Assembly: GCA_900637705.1 (NCBI GenBank)
Contig: LR134390.1
Coordinates: forward strand, 3,162,001-3,226,000
DNA length: 64,000 nucleotides
Source: Fusobacterium varium
Lineage (GTDB): Bacteria; Fusobacteriota; Fusobacteriia; Fusobacteriales; Fusobacteriaceae
Direction of reading: 5' to 3'
Each line of letters opens with the position of its first letter. Position 1 is the stretch's first letter. The notes beneath the pieces were generated by a model. It ran no database searches. It worked only from the letters and a program-made list of their open reading frames with translations, and was not told where the DNA came from. Below, piece after piece: positions 25,064 through 35,046 of the stretch. Both the position numbers and the translations under genes were made by a program.

Positions 25064-25860
25064 GTGGTAAATATAAAAGAAGTAGTACATAACAGTAAAG
25101 AGAGATTTTTAGAGGTACAGCCTAATGGAGCAGGACTTTACATTGGAATGCAGGCATATGAAGCTATAAAGAATGAAAGCGAATATACAGACTCAATGAA
25201 AACTATAATTCCTAAAATGGAACTTTTAACAGGAACATTAGCTGGTACAGAATTTACAGTTACATCAGGAACTGTAGAAGTAATGGCTGCACCTAAAAAT
25301 GTTGTAGTAGTTCTATTTGATAAATCTGAATTAGACGGATTAGCAACTGCTGAAAATTTTAAAGGAATGGCAAACCCTAATCTTGTTGAAATTGTAAAAG
25401 TAACTGCAACAACTGCAAGTTCAATTACTTTAGCAAATGCACCTATAAATTCAGCTTTTACAAACGCTGTTTTACTTGAAAATGATGGATATATAGATGT
25501 AGCTCAAATAACAGATTTTTCATCTACTGAGCAACAAGCAGAAATAAGTACAAATAATAAACATTCAAATGGATATGAAAGTGCAATAGGGGGATTAAAA
25601 CATCTTCTATAGATGGAATTCAAGGATACTATCATCCAGATTTTCCTTCGGTAGCTACAATAAATTTTGCATTTGATGGAGAATTTACTATTAAAGCAAG
25701 ACATGGAGCATTAAAACAAAAAAATACCCCATACATTGAAGGTGTTTATAAAGTTGCAGAATTTACACATTCAGGAACTCTTGATGGTGGAAGTGCCCTA
25801 TCTTATACAGCAAGCTTGAAACTTCAATCAGGAATGATAGAAAAGAAAGTATTTCAATAA
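25064..25860 (+). CDS. Putative tail tube (major tail) protein, frame broken by one base
   Basis: GTG start with ATAGGAGGGATAC upstream. The first frame runs 182 codons to a TAG at 25610, and the downstream frame continues to TAA at 25860 with IDGIQGYYHPDFPSVATINF, then EFTIKARHG and SGTLDGGSALSYTASLKLQS. The switch is at a run of five G (25589-25593), where one more G or a -1 slip yields a single protein of about 265 residues. The position, first structural gene and directly before a chaperone and tape measure, is that of tail tube genes. The C-terminal strand pattern fits a tube fold. I do not recognise close homologues. Confidence 0.7.
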
Positions 25861-25949
25861 GGAGAATAGGGGAGAAATCCCCTTTCCCTTATTCTTTTAA
25901 ATGAAAATATTGAAATATTTTGATTTAAAAAAATAAGATGGGAGGCTAT

Positions 25950-26567
25950 ATGAAAGTAGAAATAAATGGTAAAGAATACAAATTAAAACTTAATTTAAGA
26001 GCGAGAATAAAACTTGCAAAATATTATTCAAATGAAATAGAAATGTATAAAAAAGCAGGGATAGGAAATTTGGAAGTCATTACTAAGATAATTTATTGTT
26101 CACTTCAAGAATGCCAATTTTCTTATGAAGTATTTTTAGAAAGTTATCCTGATATAAAAGAAAGTTATGAGATGTTTTATAAAGTTTTCCATAAGTTAAT
26201 AGAAGATGCTGGAAATCCTTTAAGTATAGAGATTAAAGAAAAATCAGAAGGAAAAATTGAAGAGAGAAAATCAGATAAAACTGATTTTAGAGAACTTATT
26301 ATTACATTGATGAGTAAGGGATACAAGCAGGAAGAAGTATTGGATATGACTTATTGGGATATAAATCTCATATTTGAAGCTGACTATAAACATTTGGAAA
26401 GAGAAGTATTTCATACAAATGCATTGATTAATACAATAGCTGGAATAGTTGGAAGCAAAAAAACAATAGATATTCTTGGGAGAAAGAAAAAAGATGAATA
26501 TAGAGATTATTCAACATTTCATGAGATAGGAACATTGCTGGATAAAAAAAGAATAAATATAGATTAA
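25950..26567 (+). CDS. Putative tail assembly chaperone
   Basis: About 205 residues. The start at 25950 is chosen because GGGAGG precedes it, whereas the ATG at 25938 lies upstream of that site. The N-terminal half (VEINGKEYKLKLNLRARIKL, then AKYYSNEIEMYK) resembles gpG-like chaperones that begin with a short beta unit and helices. The second half (DFRELIITLMSKGYKQEEVL, DMTYWDINLIFEADY) resembles the T part, where a small residue cluster binds the tape measure. Chaperones of this kind usually lie between the tube and tape-measure genes and are often expressed by frameshift. Here G and T parts appear fused without one. Confidence 0.65.
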   Translation: MKVEINGKEYKLKLNLRARIKLAKYYSNEIEMYKKAGIGNLEVITKIIYCSLQECQFSYEVFLESYPDIKESYEMFYKVFHKLIEDAGNPLSIEIKEKSEGKIEERKSDKTDFRELIITLMSKGYKQEEVLDMTYWDINLIFEADYKHLEREVFHTNALINTIAGIVGSKKTIDILGRKKKDEYRDYSTFHEIGTLLDKKRINID

Positions 26568-26592
26568 AATTTTTAAGAAAGGAGTGAAAAAA

Positions 26593-29120
26593 ATGAGTGT
26601 AGAAGCAGCAGCTGTATCAGTATTGAGTTACATAGGAAAAGATCTTTTGATAACTTTTTATAAAAAGAAAAGAGATCGTTTAATAGAAGAACTTTTGTCA
26701 GAAAAAGAGAGTTATGAAGATATTTACAAAAAACTTAGAGAAGAAGAAAAAAGAATGTTGAAATATTAGAAGAATTAGGAAAAAAAGAAGTTTTAAATCC
26801 TCAAGAAGAGAAGGAAATAAAAAAGGTATTAACAGATTTGTATCTTTCTGATCAAAAACTTTTTAATGCATATATAGAATTTAAAAATAATAAAATTACT
26901 TTGGAAGACTATGAGAAAATATTAAAAGCAACAAAGAGTAATAAAAATAAAAATAAAATAATAGATAATAACACAAAAATAAAAGAATTGGAAAAAAAAG
27001 CAGAGGAAAATAAAAAGAAGTTAAACTATAGCTTTTATAAATATGATGATCATGGAATGCAAATCACAATTCCTTTTGAAGAAGCAATAGCACAAGGATT
27101 TCCTGAAGAAATGTTAAATAAGCAATTTCCAGGTTTTGCGGCTCAATATGAAGAAATACAGAAATTATATAGAGAATATATAAATGATTTATCAGAAATA
27201 GAAAAATTAAAGAAAGAAAACTATAATCTTTTAAAGAATCCAATCCTTAATTCAGAAAAAAAAGAAGAACTTCAAGCATTATCTCAAGCAATAATAGAGC
27301 AAAAAAATAATAAAACTGAAAAAATGTCAAATAATAAAAAAACCAATCAGTTAGTAATTGAACCTGTTATAGATTTAACAGCTGAAGAAAAATATAAACA
27401 AGAAGAATTAAAAATAAATGCTGAATATAATAGAGAAGTTTTAGATGAAACAGAAGCCTTTAATGAAAAAATGAAAGAGCTTTTAAAAAGTAGAAATATA
27501 AATGAGATTCAAGAAGCCAAAAAAAATCATGAAGAAAAATTAAAAACGTTTGAAGAAAAAAATAAAATAGAACTTCTTAAACATCAAAAAAATAAACCTG
27601 GGGCAACAAGAATTGATATTGAAAATATAGATTCTAAATTGGAAATAATTAAAACAAATAGTGAAAAAGAAGAAAATGATAAAAAATATAATGATATACA
27701 GATAGTTGTTCAAAATTCTATTAATAATACAGGAACAGGACTAAAAAATCTTACAAGCATGTTTCAAATGTTAGGAGAGGTTACAGGTAAACAATCTATA
27801 AAAGATATCTCTAATGTATTGGGAACAGGAAGTTCCTTATTTGAAGCATTTAAAAATACAAGTATTGGAGCAGAGAAATTAGCTGGATTTTTTGGAGATA
27901 AGGCAATACCTGGATTTGAAAACTTTAATCAAGGAATGGGAATAGGAAATATAATAAGTGGTGCTTTAGGTGGAGGAACTGAAGGAAATCTTGGAAGCAT
28001 GATAGGGAGTGGAATAGGAACAGCAGTAGGTGGACCAGTAGGAAGTATTGTAGGTGGAGCTATTGGAAGTATTGGTGGAAGCATATTTGGAAGCAAGAGT
28101 AAAAAGAAGAAAAAAAGAGAAGAAAGAAAAAGAAAGGCTGCTCAAGAAAGATTGCAAAGAGGATTAATATCTGGACAGTACAAATGGCAGGATGTTGTTG
28201 AAGCATACAATGAAGATCTTTTAAAATTAGGAACAGGAAGCTATATTGATCTTTATGACAAGGTTTCTGCAAATACAGATTATGATAATATTTTATCAAG
28301 CCTTAATGGTGCAAAATCTGGTTCTGATGGAGTGAGTATGACAACTCTTAAGCAACTGATGCCACAGTACAATGAACAACAGATAATAGATTGGTTTAAA
28401 TCTCTGACTGGTGGAGCAGTTTTGAAAGGAGATATTTTAAGTACAGGAGAAGGAAAATATGGAGCTATTGATATTGGAGAACTTGCAAAACAAGTAACAA
28501 ATACAAATAGAGATCTTGAAAAAACACTTAAAACAACAATTAAGGGAATTATAAATTTTTCAGCAGATAGTTTAGCAGAAGTAGTTAAAAAAGGCTTCTT
28601 TGGAGGAATGGAAGATCTTGGAAATAATATTGAGAGTATGCTTGCTGAAAGTTTGAAAAATGCTTTTGTTAATACTGAAATATCAAAATCTCTATTCAAT
28701 GGGCTGTCAGATAAAGTATCAGATGTAGTAAAAGATATGTTTGTAAAAGATGGAAATCTTGGAATCAACCTTGAAATAGGAGAGTTAGAAAACTTATCAC
28801 TTACACAATATATAGAACTTATTAAAAAGTATACAGAAACTTCTAATGAAAAACTTGAAGAATTATTTCGAGAATTAGGATTGAATATGGATAACTTAAC
28901 AGGTAGTATGAATACTTTGAATAAAAATATGAGTAAAAATACAGTTCAGGGAATGGCTACAAATTTATGGAGATATAATTTAGGACAAAATGTGACAAGT
29001 GAATTTAATGGTGTGTTTGAAGTTGAGATACCAATAATTCTTGGAGATCAGTTATTGGATAAGAGAATAATAAAAATAACAAGCGACAGTATAAGAAAGG
29101 CAAGGAGGAATAAGTTTTAA
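26593..29120 (+). CDS. Tail tape-measure protein, frame broken by one base near the 5' end
   Basis: ATG 26593 follows AAAGGAG. Frame 1 ends after 59 codons at 26767-26769, while the second frame is open from about 26750 to 29120. The junction is a run of six A (26747-26752), where a seventh A joins MSVEAAAVSVLSYIGKDLLI and EELGKKEVLNPQEEKEIKKV. About 842 residues: long charged coiled coils (residues about 20-430), a glycine-zipper membrane-active segment (NIISGALGGG, GSGIGTAVGGPVGSIVGGAI), a KSKKKKKREERKRK patch and a helical C-terminus. Tape measures fix tail length at roughly 0.15 nm per residue, so about 125 nm is expected. Confidence 0.8.
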
Positions 29121-29836
29121 TGAGGACAGAAATTATAAAAGCAGATAACAGTAATCATGTGATAACAATAACAAAGAAAGAAGAAGAAATAACAATAGAA
29201 TTTGATTTTGAACTTGTTCCTGAAATGGCTCCTCGTTTCACTCTTCCTTTATGGGCTATGGGAAAAGAAGAGGAGTATGAATTTGAAGGAGGCTTTGTAC
29301 TTAAAACTGATGATACAGGAGCAAGGGATGTTCTATATAATCTTTTAGTAAGAATAAAAGGATACAAAGAATTGATATTTGTTTGTAAAACATCAGACAA
29401 ATATAAAGGAGAATTCAAATATATTTCACAAGCATTGAAAGATAATGGAATAATTATGAATGGAATAAGATTGAATTGTATAGCAAACATTGATAATACA
29501 AATTTTACTACTATGTTGAATAGTGTAAGAAATCATCAGGGAAATTTAATTGTTTCCACTACATTTGATGCTAAGAGAAAGAAAATATTTAATATCACAA
29601 CAGTTCCATTGATAGATATAGAATATCTTCTTTATCCTGATGTTTATTGTAACACTATAGAGGAATTTGAAAAAATTATATACAGTGATATAGGAGGTTA
29701 TAAAACATTCACAATATCAGGAAAAAATTACACAGTTGTATTGAAAGATGAAGTAAATGAAAGTTCTCAAACAGCAATAATTAATGGAGCAGTAAAAGAT
29801 TGTAAAATATATTCTTTCAGTTTAGAGGAGGTATAG
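29120..29836 (+). CDS. Putative distal tail / baseplate protein
   Basis: 238 residues, stop/start overlap (TAATG) with the tape measure. Mostly beta, with an N-terminal VITITKKEEEITIEFDFELV, a second beta half ending TFTISGKNYTVVLKD and a closing KIYSFSLEEV. I do not recognise the family. Size and place between tape measure and hub correspond to the distal tail protein (Dit) of siphoviruses, which forms the ring at the tail tip. No galectin-like extension is seen. Confidence 0.6.
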   Translation: MRTEIIKADNSNHVITITKKEEEITIEFDFELVPEMAPRFTLPLWAMGKEEEYEFEGGFVLKTDDTGARDVLYNLLVRIKGYKELIFVCKTSDKYKGEFKYISQALKDNGIIMNGIRLNCIANIDNTNFTTMLNSVRNHQGNLIVSTTFDAKRKKIFNITTVPLIDIEYLLYPDVYCNTIEEFEKIIYSDIGGYKTFTISGKNYTVVLKDEVNESSQTAIINGAVKDCKIYSFSLEEV

Positions 29837-29839
29837 ATA

Positions 29840-31576
29840 ATGAGAAAATTTTTACTTAAGTATGAACTCCTTGATAATGAAGGATTGTGGAAAGATTTTA
29901 CAGAACAGGTTGTTGGGACTACAACTATAAATCTTGGAAATATAGCTGAAGTTGGAAGTGAAGATTTTGGAATAGATAGTTTAAAGAAATTTGCTAATCT
30001 TACTATTCATAATGATAAAAATAAAAAACTTACAACGGGACCTATTCTATCAACTAATCAATTTCAATTAGGGAGAAGAGTAAGAATAAAAGTAAGAACG
30101 GCGAAATCTACAAATCACTATAACCTAAATTTAGTTGGAGAAGATAAAACATATATTCTTTTGAAAAATATAAAAGGGGTAGAAGAGATAGATTTGATAA
30201 GTGTTTATGATGGAGAACATTCATTATCACCAGCAGAAGCTGATTTAAAAATAGAAAATACTTCTCAAATGGCAAATGGTTTGTATGTGTATTTTAATAG
30301 AGTAGTTAAAGAATATGAGAAAATAGGTTTTTTAATAATAACAACAGCAAGTGATCTTGATGTTGATAGAGCAGAATTTGAAGGAACAGGAGCAAAAGAA
30401 TACTTTATTCCAAATGTAGATCCAGATATTGTGGAAATTTTGGGTTACTACAAGTATTCGTATCTGCCTTGGGGTATTGGATATTTTTCAAAAAAATATT
30501 TTTCTGATACTTATGGAGTAGAATATCTCTATTTTGCTAAAGAAGATGATCCAGATAATTTTCCATATTATATAGAGAGTGTTGTGAGAGAACAAAATGG
30601 AATAAAGGTAAAATTAAATACTGAATTACCAGTAAATGCAAGAATGGTAATTGGACTATTTTTTAATACAGCTGAAGATATCATAATATTTGATGGAAAA
30701 GTAAGACGATATGAGGGAAGAGGTTATCATAATGTTTCTCTTGAATGTCAGGATTTTTCATATGACCTTGATGTTATGGCAATAAATAAGACATATCCTA
30801 AAGGAGTTACATTTGAAGATACAATAAAACAGATATTAATTGATAATAAAAGAGAAGACATAGAATTTCTATATGATCCTCATAATACTGCTATTTTAAC
30901 AGAAGATTATAATATTGAAGATACAACTATATGGGACTCTATACAAAAACTTGCATTGTCAAAGGGATGGAGTTTGTATTTTAGGTATGATAGAACTAAA
31001 AATAAGCAGGTATTGATTTTTGAAGATACAGTTTCAGCAAGCTATATAACTTATCAGCTTCTCAGAGGAGATGTGGTTGGAGAGTTTAGTTATGTGGGAG
31101 ATTTAACAAGAGTAAGGAATATCGTATCAGTTGTATATAAAGATCAGAATGATAGTAATAAAGTAAAAACAATAGAACTTAAAGATGAAGACTCAATACT
31201 TAGATATAGAGAAAATAGATTAACACTGGGACTTGATTTAACAGAAAATTTAATAACTACAAATGACATGGCTATGAAGTTAGCAACACAGGCATTAAAG
31301 GATTTAAAAGATCCAGTAGTAAATTATACAATTGAAACAACATTAATGCCAAAATTAAAGCTCAATGATGAGCTATGGTATATACATGAAAATTTAACAG
31401 AAAGACCATTGTTTTTAAGAGCTTATTCCATTGAACATTCAATTTCTGTTGGAGATACAGGAGAACTTCAATGTAATACTGTTATTGCAGGTGGTGGAAA
31501 AATTCAGTATAAGCTTAATGAGTGGCTTTATAATGATAGTAAAATAAAAGATGATAAAGAGATAATTATAGTATAA
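29840..31576 (+). CDS. Putative tail hub / tail-associated protein (gp27-like)
   Basis: 578 residues. FDGKVRRYEGRGYHNVSLEC and FSYDLDVM early in the second half, then FEDTIKQILIDN, WDSIQKLALSKGWSLYFRYD and LLRGDVVGEFSYVGDLTRVR, followed by VSVVYKD. This is the usual pattern of phage tail hub or prophage endopeptidase-type proteins, in which a hinge domain repeats the gp27-like fold. No peptidase motif is obvious. It starts 3 bases after the previous gene, with GAGGAGG (29825-29831) as ribosome-binding site. Confidence 0.65.
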   Translation: MRKFLLKYELLDNEGLWKDFTEQVVGTTTINLGNIAEVGSEDFGIDSLKKFANLTIHNDKNKKLTTGPILSTNQFQLGRRVRIKVRTAKSTNHYNLNLVGEDKTYILLKNIKGVEEIDLISVYDGEHSLSPAEADLKIENTSQMANGLYVYFNRVVKEYEKIGFLIITTASDLDVDRAEFEGTGAKEYFIPNVDPDIVEILGYYKYSYLPWGIGYFSKKYFSDTYGVEYLYFAKEDDPDNFPYYIESVVREQNGIKVKLNTELPVNARMVIGLFFNTAEDIIIFDGKVRRYEGRGYHNVSLECQDFSYDLDVMAINKTYPKGVTFEDTIKQILIDNKREDIEFLYDPHNTAILTEDYNIEDTTIWDSIQKLALSKGWSLYFRYDRTKNKQVLIFEDTVSASYITYQLLRGDVVGEFSYVGDLTRVRNIVSVVYKDQNDSNKVKTIELKDEDSILRYRENRLTLGLDLTENLITTNDMAMKLATQALKDLKDPVVNYTIETTLMPKLKLNDELWYIHENLTERPLFLRAYSIEHSISVGDTGELQCNTVIAGGGKIQYKLNEWLYNDSKIKDDKEIIIV

Positions 31577-31585
31577 GGAGGAAAA

Positions 31586-32284
31586 ATGGCACTTGATAAA
31601 GGAAGATTAGAAGAAATAGCAACAGCAATAGCTTTAATGTATGATCCTGAGGTCTACTCAAAATTAAAAACAGAAATAAATAAACCTATGGCAGATATTC
31701 CAGCAGGTCATGCCTTGAATATAAATTGGGATAATATTGTGAATTCATATAAAGTAATAAAGGACTTTCTAAAAGAAACTCTATACAAAGAAGATATGTC
31801 AATGGAGAACATTGGAAGTAAACTTGTGCAAAGAGGGACAAATGGGGGGATAAAGGTAGGGGATGTATATTGTGGAAATATAATAACATCAACAGTAGCT
31901 ACAAATAATTTTGTGCCTCAAGTAGCGTATAGAGATAATAATGGATATTTACAATTTTGTAATGATAAAGAAAAATTTCAAAATTGGGTTGAAGTAGAAA
32001 AATTAATAAGTTGGAAAAAAATATGGAGTGGATATCAACAGGGTGATATAATACACCCTGATATATCAGGGTATAATGAGATTTTATTTATATATTCAAA
32101 TTTAAAAACAGGAAGAATTATCTCATTAAGTACTCCAATAAATGCTTGGTTAACGTATAATCAAGTATCTATGATGAATGGAGATCCTAACCATGATGGC
32201 TATGTATCAAGGATATCCAATACAGTAACTAGGATTAGTAGTGGAAGAACTAATTATGCTTTAATGGCTATATATGCAAGATAG
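31586..32284 (+). CDS. Putative tail fibre / tip protein
   Basis: 232 residues starting after TAAGGAGGA. An N-terminal helical part (LDKGRLEEIATAIALMYDPE) is followed by beta-rich sequence (KVGDVYCGNIITSTVATNNF, VPQVAYRDNNGYLQF) and a C-terminal domain NYALMAIYAR of the type that ends phage fibre and host-recognition proteins. No catalytic motif. It probably attaches to the hub and may be a receptor-binding component. Confidence 0.55.
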   Translation: MALDKGRLEEIATAIALMYDPEVYSKLKTEINKPMADIPAGHALNINWDNIVNSYKVIKDFLKETLYKEDMSMENIGSKLVQRGTNGGIKVGDVYCGNIITSTVATNNFVPQVAYRDNNGYLQFCNDKEKFQNWVEVEKLISWKKIWSGYQQGDIIHPDISGYNEILFIYSNLKTGRIISLSTPINAWLTYNQVSMMNGDPNHDGYVSRISNTVTRISSGRTNYALMAIYAR

Positions 32285-32293
32285 GAGGATTTA

Positions 32294-34024
32294 ATGAAAA
32301 AAGGTAATATATCTCTAAGTGTAAATGCAGAAGTTGTAGAAGGACCAAGAGGCCTTTCTATAAAAGAATTGAAATATAAAGAAACTCTTTCAAATGGGGA
32401 TAATGTTTATTCCGTTATAAGAGAAGATAATAATATTATAGGAGAAGTAACAGCAAAAAAAGGAGATAAAGGAAACACAGGAGAAAAGGGAGATACTGGA
32501 AGAGGAATAACAAGTATTATTAAAAAGAGTGAGATAAATGGTATTAGTTACTATGAAATACTTTATACTGATGGAAGAAAAGGAGAATTTATAGTAGAAG
32601 ATGGGTATAGTGCTTATCAGATAGCAATAAAAAATGGCTATGATGGAACAGAAGAGGAATGGTTATTATCTCTAATAGGAAAAGGCTTAGAATTTCAATG
32701 GGATGGAACGAAATTAGGAGTAAGAGTAGAAGGAGAGACAGAATATCAATATAGTAATGATTTGAAAGGTGAAAAAGGAGATAGAGGAGATATTGGACCT
32801 GGAAATATTCTCTCTATTGGAAAAGTTGACAAAGGAGAACAACCTCAAGTAACAATAGAAGGAGAAAGTCCAGAACAAATATTAAATTTTGTGTTACCAA
32901 AAGGAGATAAAGGAGAAACTGGAGAAAAAGGAGATAAGGGAGAACAAGGAATAAAAGGAAATGGAATCATAAGAACTCAATTTGTAAGGGAAGATAATGA
33001 GAAAGTATATTATAAGTTTATATATGATGATGGTTCTGAATTTCAATGGTCAACTTGGAAAGGAGAAGCAGGAGTTTCAGGAACAGGAGCAACTGCTGGA
33101 GATATTGTGGATACATTAGATAGAACAGTAGAAACTCCGGAAGACTGGCTATCACTTGAAAATTATAGACCCATAAATATTTTGGATTATCCTGAGATGA
33201 TAGATAAAGTAAAAACTACAAATACATATTGGGAGAATATTGTTCCAAAAGATTTAACAGGAACAGATGATACTAGATTTACAATGGAATGGGCTTATTT
33301 TGATATGAATCAAAATAAATATCCACTTCCATCTCAAAAATTAATAGCAGGAGTCAAAGGAGGAGCTCATAAACCAGAAAAAATAATTCTTCCATATGGT
33401 TCTAATGAACCAATAATTCAAGGAGCTGGAAATTATAAAATAGCAATAGCTTTTGGTGGAAGCATTGTAAGAGAATTAATAGCTAATAATGAAAATATAC
33501 TATGTATTGTTGATTTAAGATTTAAATCTCATGTTAGGGATCAATATGGAAATACTATATGGAGTTGGAATCAAATAGTCAATAGTTCAGGATTTCATAC
33601 TCATAATTATCAAGTAGGAAAGGCTCAGAAATCAGTTCATAATCTTTTAAGCAAATCAAAAGGGACAACAGATATAAGAATTGCTGCTGGAATGCAGTAT
33701 AACAAAATGGCAATGGAAACAGGAATGTTAACATTGTATCAAAATATTGATGATGCAAGGGATCCTAATTATATTGGATTTATAGTTGATTCAAATGAAA
33801 ATGATTTAGAAATTGAAATTTATAAAATGGAAATGTGGGTTCTTAAAAATGGAAGTGAAGAATATTTAGATTTATTTCCAAATAAATTAATGCCTAATTT
33901 TATACCATATTGGGAGGATTCAGCAGATAGTGGAGGAGATTTTGCTGATATTGATAAGTATTTTTATCTAGAACAAAATTTGAAAAGACAAATCTATTTA
34001 GGGAAAAAGGCAACAAGATTATAA
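32294..34024 (+). CDS. Tail fibre with collagen-like segments
   Basis: 576 residues. Three Gly-x-y runs are visible: KGDKGNTGEKGDTGRG (near residue 57), KGEKGDRGDIGPG (near 158) and KGDKGETGEKGDKGEQGIKG (near 203). They link globular parts such as SAYQIAIKNGYDGTEEEWL, a repeat known from phage fibres. The last 300 residues form a different beta-rich domain. The overall design is that of a trimeric receptor-binding fibre. Spacing of 9 bases to the previous gene. Confidence 0.75.
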   Translation: MKKGNISLSVNAEVVEGPRGLSIKELKYKETLSNGDNVYSVIREDNNIIGEVTAKKGDKGNTGEKGDTGRGITSIIKKSEINGISYYEILYTDGRKGEFIVEDGYSAYQIAIKNGYDGTEEEWLLSLIGKGLEFQWDGTKLGVRVEGETEYQYSNDLKGEKGDRGDIGPGNILSIGKVDKGEQPQVTIEGESPEQILNFVLPKGDKGETGEKGDKGEQGIKGNGIIRTQFVREDNEKVYYKFIYDDGSEFQWSTWKGEAGVSGTGATAGDIVDTLDRTVETPEDWLSLENYRPINILDYPEMIDKVKTTNTYWENIVPKDLTGTDDTRFTMEWAYFDMNQNKYPLPSQKLIAGVKGGAHKPEKIILPYGSNEPIIQGAGNYKIAIAFGGSIVRELIANNENILCIVDLRFKSHVRDQYGNTIWSWNQIVNSSGFHTHNYQVGKAQKSVHNLLSKSKGTTDIRIAAGMQYNKMAMETGMLTLYQNIDDARDPNYIGFIVDSNENDLEIEIYKMEMWVLKNGSEEYLDLFPNKLMPNFIPYWEDSADSGGDFADIDKYFYLEQNLKRQIYLGKKATRL

Positions 34025-34042
34025 AAAATTGAAAAAGTAATA

Positions 34043-34633
34043 TTGTATAATGAGGTGATATTTATAAAAATACAGGAAATAATAAAAGATATTGATGTAA
34101 ATAAAATCATGTATGTAATAGCTATAAATGAAATATCAGGAAATGAAAATACTATATGCAAATTTAGTTATGCAGGAGGAATATCAGGATATAGTTTTGG
34201 CAGAAGTCAGTTTGATATAAAACATAATTCAAAAGCAAGAGAATTTTTAAAAGAGAAATGTAGTTTTACAGCAGGAGATATTGATAGGTTATTAAAATTA
34301 GATAAAAATATTAATGATCTCAATGAAAAACTAAAGAAACATAGAAAAGAAATAGATGAATTAGATAAAGAACACATAAAAGAAATGGTAAATTATGTAG
34401 CCTCTCTGGGTGATTTATCAGAATTTGAAAATGAAAAAACTTTTGTTCATTTAGTGGATTATCACAATCAATTTAACCTTAGTAGAAACGGGCTTATGCA
34501 TAATTTTATAAAAAGTAAAAAAATATTAAAATCTGAAGATATATATAATTTTAAATTAGGCTTGAAATGGGGGAAAAAAGAACCTCAAGATGTAGAAAGA
34601 AGATATTTAAATATAGAAAATAATTGGAAATAA
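34043..34633 (+). CDS. Putative peptidoglycan hydrolase (endolysin), start uncertain
   Basis: Up to 196 residues. The 5' end is unclear: the only good Shine-Dalgarno, GAGGTGAT (34052-34059), points to an ATA codon at 34064, while TTG 34043 and GTG 34055 have none. The N-terminal part contains NEISG, then AGGISGYSFGRSQFDIKHNS, which resembles lysozyme-like wall hydrolases of phages (a Glu followed by Y-S-F-G-x-x-Q-x-D). A coil (INDLNEKLKKHRKEIDELDK) follows. Its position next to a holin supports a lysis role. Substrate bond unknown. Confidence 0.55.
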   Translation: MYNEVIFIKIQEIIKDIDVNKIMYVIAINEISGNENTICKFSYAGGISGYSFGRSQFDIKHNSKAREFLKEKCSFTAGDIDRLLKLDKNINDLNEKLKKHRKEIDELDKEHIKEMVNYVASLGDLSEFENEKTFVHLVDYHNQFNLSRNGLMHNFIKSKKILKSEDIYNFKLGLKWGKKEPQDVERRYLNIENNWK

Positions 34634-34647
34634 GAGAGGTGATATTA

Positions 34648-34986
34648 ATGTTTCAAAAAACTGTATTGAATGCAGTGAGCAGTTTTTTACCAGATATATT
34701 AAAAAGGTATTTACAGCCAGAAGAAATTGACCAGATAATGGCAGAGGTAGAAAAAGAAAGATTACAGGTATTCTCAAAAATCCTTGAAAGAGGAGGAATA
34801 CTCCATCTGTTTTATGTATATAGCATATTGGTAATATTTCATCATATAATAACCCCATATTTATCTGCATTTATGGGAGTAGAAATATATAGCCTTCCTA
34901 TTCCAGGAGAATTGACAGCATTAATTGGAAGCCTTGGAGCAGTTATACTAGGAAAGAAACATCTGGATAAAAAATTAAAAAACTAA
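34648..34986 (+). CDS. Holin-like membrane protein
   Basis: About 112 residues from ATG 34648, preceded by AGAGGTGAT. An ATG at 34624 would overlap the hydrolase. An amphipathic N-terminal half (LKRYLQPEEIDQIMAEVEKE) precedes two membrane segments (LFYVYSILVIFHHIITPYLS and LTALIGSLGAVILGK) and a short lysine tail (KKHLDKKLKN). This is the layout of small phage holins. Last gene before a terminator, so the lysis pair ends the module. Confidence 0.75.
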   Translation: MFQKTVLNAVSSFLPDILKRYLQPEEIDQIMAEVEKERLQVFSKILERGGILHLFYVYSILVIFHHIITPYLSAFMGVEIYSLPIPGELTALIGSLGAVILGKKHLDKKLKN

Positions 34987-35014
34987 ATTTAATTGAGATG
35001 GTAAATATTTTGTT

Positions 35015-35046
35015 AAAAAGGGAGTTTTCACTGAACTCCTTTTTTG
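35015..35046 (+). terminator. Terminator ending the tail/lysis module
   Basis: AAAGGGAGTT / AACTCCTTTT stem followed by a T-tract. Marks the right end of the tail operon. Confidence 0.8.

Noticed and set aside
26740-26770. Programmed -1 frameshift in the tape-measure gene
   Set aside because: GAA AAA AGA is not a slippery heptamer of the X XXY YYZ type.
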